Source of the DNA: Neolentinus lepideus HHB14362 ss-1
Lineage: Eukaryota > Basidiomycota > Agaricomycetes > Gloeophyllales > Gloeophyllaceae
Reading direction: 5' to 3'
DNA: 64,000 nucleotides
Assembly: GCA_001632425.1 (NCBI GenBank)
Contig: KV425563.1
Coordinates: 93,339-157,338 of the forward strand
Part shown: in pieces, positions 60,052 through 64,000 of the stretch
Layout of the letters: the number at the start of each line of letters is the position of its first letter
How positions within the stretch are numbered: position 1 is the stretch's first letter
Translations under genes and position numbers: made by a program
The notes under the pieces: model-generated
Seen by the model: only the letters and a program-made list of their open reading frames with translations
What the model was told of the DNA's origin: nothing
Database searches by the model: none

Positions 60052-62520
60052 TCAAAGTTCAGGACTTTCTTCTAGAGCAGGTTTCCATTGCTCATAAGCA
60101 TTGACACTACTATCACTCTCTTCTTCAGACTCGGGACTTGGGGCCAGCTGCTCGGATCGACCACCTAAAGCCTTCGCGCTCGGTTTCGCCACCCTACCTG
60201 ATCGTCGGCGCGGGGGAGAAGGGACATTCACATCTTCCGAGTGGCGTGGAATGGGGTGCACTACGGTCGACAATTGCCTGCTGCCCTTGGTTTTCTTCTC
60301 AGTCCTGGGTTTCTTGCGCCGTCTTCGCGAGAAGGCGTGGCCAGTCAAACCTGCAAGAGAATTGTTGAAATCGTGGTCGTAGCGTCTGCATTCCAGGGCC
60401 CAGATCTCAATGGCCTGACGAGCTCTGAATTAGTATGGAGACAGATATCCTGGCTCAGAGCACTCACTTCATCACCTCTTTCAAAAGCACTGATGATATC
60501 TTCAACTGTCAGGCCAGCCGTAGAGACCAGCCCATTCTGGATTTCTTGGACAGCGGTGTCAGTGATTTGTCTATTATGTTTGCGCAGATGGACTCGAGCC
60601 CGAATGGCCACATAATGGGGCCACTTCTTCGTCTTCAGGATTTTCTCCGACCACCACCACTTAACCTGCCATTAATCACAGCTTCAGCTGAATCTTCTCG
60701 CAATAAAGAAACTATCTGACCTTTGCTCTCTGCTCCCTGAACTCTGCAGCTGAAAGGCTGCCCACATGGCGGAACTCGTAGTCACCCAGATACTCCCACA
60801 CAATCGCTTTCTTCTCCACAGTTCTCCCATCTTCACCCGTCACCGGCACCTTCTTCTCCCTCGGCCTAAAGAGCGTCCACTCCGGCCTGTCTCTCAACTC
60901 CATATGCATCGAGAACAAAATCCCGGGCGCACCGGGAACTAAGGGCATATATGGATTCCTGTCGGTCTGAGGGAACACTGCAGCCCATTTCGAGCGATCG
61001 CCGTTCTTGTTGACTGGCAGACCGGAGTGCGCAGTAGGGGTGATGGGCACGAGGAAGTCCATAGGGTTCCCGCCAATGCTACGACTGAAGGCGAGCCGGC
61101 TAATGAGGTTACTGTGGGTCGTGAACGAGAGAGGTTTGAGCCCGTCGAGGTGACGGTTGACCGTGTTGATGTTGACGACGATGGTTGCTTCAACTTTGAT
61201 GCGGGTGGTGGTCTGGGATTAGCCGTAGTTGAATTTAGAAGATATAGGAAGCATATTCAGTGCGTCACGTACGCCATCCGCAACGTTCCTCGTTCGTCTC
61301 CTGTTGCCTCCGCCAGGATTTTCCGACTCGGACACATCCGAGTCTGATAGCTCTGTAAGTTTCGAGCCCCGATTATTGGAATTCTGCAAGATTACGAATC
61401 AGAAGATACTCGATGTGAATGTGAGAGTTAGAAGCTTGCATCAGACCATGCACCGTCTTCGACCTTGGGTAGTGAGTTAGACGCGGAATCGTCACCCACT
61501 GGAGTGTACCATTCGTTCTCCTGTGTAGTGGCAGAGCGAGATCTGTTCGAAGACGGAGTAGGCGGCAACACGATGTCTGAAGGAGACTGGAGCCAAGTCA
61601 TCAGGATGAAGTCATGACATGTTAGCAGCAAGCCTACCAGTGATCGTTCGCGTTTCTTGGGGATCATTTTTTCGGCCTATTTGGAGCTGAGAAGTGTCCA
61701 GAATTGAGAATGAGTTTAGAACGAGGACTAACCGATGTGGTGATGCAATTATCATTGTCGTCGATAACAAAGATACCGCCCGTAGCGCCAATGTATGAAT
61801 CCTGTTTTCCGGCTGTCAACCAGGGCCCGGAGAGACATATGAGATGGACGACGTACTGCACTCTCAGGAATAAGTTGTGAAAAGTCAATAGACTCTTCCG
61901 CTTTGATTTCGGACTTGATCCGACGCTGACTTCTGACGCGAGCATCAGAGTCGGATCTCACATTGAACTGGGTACCGGAAGCAGCAGGTATCTGTAAAGC
62001 AATGCCGGAGGTGTCAGTAATCTATCACAATAAACTGTATTGCGGCGGTATGACCTTCGAAACGCTGCCTACTGGTTGGCTCTCCTCATCCAGAGTGAGG
62101 TCGATTACTTCGTCGTCATGCGTCCCGGAGAAACGGGGCTTCTGGTCCGGGACAGGGGTCGAGTCTGTAGACTGCATTGATGACAATAGTTTAGCATACA
62201 TTTGATACGAACAACTTGATGGCACACACCGGAGAGACCGTTGAGACACTCCCTGCGGCAGAACTTCTTTTCTGCTGTGAGTCAAACTCTCTTAGCTCCA
62301 AACTTTCGACTTTGGTCTGCAACCGTGCCCTCTCAGCCAGCCATTGAGCCTTCTCTGTGCTCAGCTGTGCGTTCGTGATTCTGAGCTGCGCATTCTCGTC
62401 CCGGTTTTGTATCAGTTCGTGATGGAAATGATCCCGTTGGTTCTTGATCTCTTCTAATTCTGTAGCGAGACGTGCTAGGTGGTCTTGCAGCTTCTCAAGC
62501 AACCTCGTCTCCGCACTCAT
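60052..62520 (-). CDS. DUF6697 protein with N-terminal coiled coil and SUMO-interaction-like motif
   Basis: Ten exons from 62520 down: 62520-62230, 62171-62055, 61991-61857, 61801-61733, 61676-61638, 61586-61464, 61383-61273, 61212-60721, 60665-60468, 60414-60052, summing to 1938 bases, 645 residues. Residues about 1-85 are a coiled coil (LLEKLQDHLARLATELEEI). Exon 2 contains EVIDLTLDEE, a classical SUMO-interaction motif. Acidic and basic linkers follow. The C-terminal half is the DUF6697 domain: VVNINTVNRHLDGLKPLSF, FPQTDRNPYMPLVPGAPG, EYLGDYEFRHVGSLSAAEF, WPHYVAIRARVHLRKH, AIEIWALECRRYDHDF. The tail is basic with RRSGRVAKPS, then acidic. The domain is basidiomycete-specific and of unknown function; a nuclear role is an inference from SIM and basic motifs. 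A partial paralog lies directly upstream. Confidence 0.82.
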
Positions 62521-62899
62521 TCTGTGAGCACTGAGGGTAGTAATTCAGAGAATATCAGGCTCCGTTCGGATGCACGGCAACCTCCAATGTGGCAGTGCTT
62601 TTCCGAGGGTTGGATTGGCTGAAGGGGCGTCCTCAGGCTGGCACCGCGACGCGGCCGAAGTTTTGTGGTTGAAGAGTTCAATTGGATGAAGTTAGCAACT
62701 CGAAGTCGACCCCGTGAATATTATCTCAAATCGGGAGCATTGCTTTAATCAAGTACAATGTAGGTACAGTAATATACATCAGGTTTTCAAAGTTGCAGAC
62801 GAGTCCATACAGACGAGCACGAGAACATGTAAGAAAAAAAATTATGAACTAGCGAGTACAGCAGTATTCTAGGACACTCAGGATATGTCATAATCCTAT
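62521..62899. other. Intergenic between paralogs
   Basis: No gene. It holds the promoter of the downstream DUF6697 gene and the 3' end of the upstream paralog. Confidence 0.45.
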
Positions 62900-63628
62900 T
62901 CAGTCAGAGTCGTACACTTTATCGGACTCGCTAGGTTGGTACTCAGACCAATCGCCATCTGTGTTGTCACCTGCAGCCAAGTCGGTGAGCCGACCTTTCC
63001 GCTTTGACGCGGTGTGAATGGTTGTTGGGTACCCATCTATATTCTTTTGTACTGTGCTTACGGGCTGACAAGGAGGCCCTTCCATAGTCAAGTCGATGAT
63101 TTGTTTTTGCTCGACTCGGATTTGCGCTTTAGGTGCAACGATTGTCAGGGATTGGACTACCGGGGCTGGATTATGACTCCTTCGCCTCTGAGCGTAGACT
63201 TGGTACGCGTCTCCTAAAAAAGACTTAGTAGGCGAGCAACTATCTTTAATGGACTTTTCAGTGATATAACGGCACTGAATGAAAGGGGGTATCGACTTAC
63301 ATTGTGTACATCTGACCCGGTGGATTTGCCATTCGACTGTATGATAGACTCGAAAGTGGAGGTGCCAGCCGCACGTTTGTGCCTCTCTATCTCTCAATTG
63401 ACGGGCACTCTTCAATGATCGCTCTAGGCTGAAGTTTGTTGATCGCAGCATTTCGACTTCGTTATCAAGCTGCCCATTTTTGACTCTCAACGTAGCCAAA
63501 TCCTCGAAGAACCGATCTCTCTGTTTCTCGATTTCTTTCAGATCGTTTCGGAGATCTAGAGACTCGTTCTCGATTTGAAGATCTTTGATTGTGGTACCAT
63601 TGTTCATGTCGATTGGTTTATTTGTCAA
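62900..63628 (-). CDS. Short paralog of the DUF6697 gene's N-terminal half
   Basis: A 242-codon frame from 63628 to 62900. Residues about 10-85 are a coiled coil with the same layout as the neighbour (NDLKEIEKQRDRFFEDL, NGQLDNEVEMLRSTNFSLER). Later EQKQIIDLTMEGPPCQPVST parallels EVIDLTLDEESQPVGS of the neighbour, again a SUMO-interaction-like motif. It then ends with an acidic tail and stop (SESDKVYDSD), without any DUF6697 domain. A GT..AG pair (about 63298 to 63211) could be an intron but also lies in open frame, so the exon structure is uncertain. It is either a truncated duplicate or a regulatory short form. Confidence 0.5.
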   Translation of the reverse strand: MTNKPIDMNNGTTIKDLQIENESLDLRNDLKEIEKQRDRFFEDLATLRVKNGQLDNEVEMLRSTNFSLERSLKSARQLRDREAQTCGWHLHFRVYHTVEWQIHRVRCTQCKSIPPFIQCRYITEKSIKDSCSPTKSFLGDAYQVYAQRRRSHNPAPVVQSLTIVAPKAQIRVEQKQIIDLTMEGPPCQPVSTVQKNIDGYPTTIHTASKRKGRLTDLAAGDNTDGDWSEYQPSESDKVYDSD

Positions 63629-64000
63629 TGGAGGACGGATGGATTGTAGTAATGGAACACCAGAAGCAACGGAAGGACAATACTCGAAGCGAAAATCAGA
63701 TTGGAAATTGACAAGGGCATAGCGATCTGACTAATTATTAGTTAATCTTGAACTAGTTGCTCCTGCTCACATGATCTATTGCGAGTCTCTGCTCAGTGCT
63801 GGCGCTGACTTCGAGCGCTCCGTGTCTTGGCCGTAACTTCAATTAATCTGCTTGTCTTCACACCAGGGTCAGATTGGACGAAGGAGTGATTATACATGTC
63901 CTTCTTGTTGGATGAACAAACATGCACCGAGCCCCCTTCTTTTCCTATAACAAATATCTTTTATGGACACATCCTATCTCTTTGACAGTTTCCATGTTCT
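63629..64000. other. Window end, non-genic
   Basis: 5' flank of the minus-strand paralog. No feature recognised. Confidence 0.4.

Overview
The window looks like nuclear DNA of a wood- or litter-inhabiting mushroom-forming fungus (Basidiomycota, Agaricomycetes, most like the polypores). Genes are broken by many introns of about 45 to 65 bases with GT..AG ends. Several families are typical of that group: a coiled-coil DUF6697 protein, a SANT-like DNA-binding protein, a fungal HNH protein, a 7-TM receptor-like protein, and a helical-bundle plus kinase-like protein. I rebuilt exon structures by hand from translations and splice sites. For most genes the exon lengths sum to an intact frame.

Layout. 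0.4-8 kb: an HtrL/YibB-like putative glycosyltransferase, the DEAD-box rRNA helicase SPB4 (9 exons) and, on the minus strand, an 11-exon gene that joins an MLKL-type helical N-terminus to a degenerate tyrosine-kinase-like domain. 8.5-11.3 kb: two identical 212-base elements in inverted orientation, then a 5'-truncated LINE with target-site duplications. 11.6-13.5 kb: a classical short-chain dehydrogenase and an IMPACT/UPF0029 protein. 13.9-21.6 kb: three genes of a Cyt-like pore-forming protein family (two in a tandem duplication, one of them frameshifted) around a type III CoA-transferase. 24.5-26.3 kb: a flavin monooxygenase. 26.3-34.5 kb: a gene-poor, relic-rich stretch with a 517-base hAT-like MITE. 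33.7-42.7 kb: a two-exon unknown gene, a SANT-like gene, an HNH gene broken by one stop codon, and an aldo-keto reductase. 42.9-44.0 kb: 399-base inverted arms around a 255-base assembly gap. 45.2-64 kb: a 14-exon 7-TM protein with microexons, the rRNA-processing factor EFG1, an FAD-linked oxidase with a very large disordered insertion, the Golgi Ca/Mn pump PMR1, and a DUF6697 gene with a partial paralog upstream.

The genes do not form one pathway. SPB4 and EFG1 both serve ribosome assembly. The cytolysin cluster and the MLKL-like gene suggest a locus rich in cell-killing or allorecognition functions, but that is inference. The most interesting items are the MLKL-like pseudokinase, the expanding and decaying cytolysin cluster, the insertion-split FAD oxidase, and several young repeats with readable boundaries.
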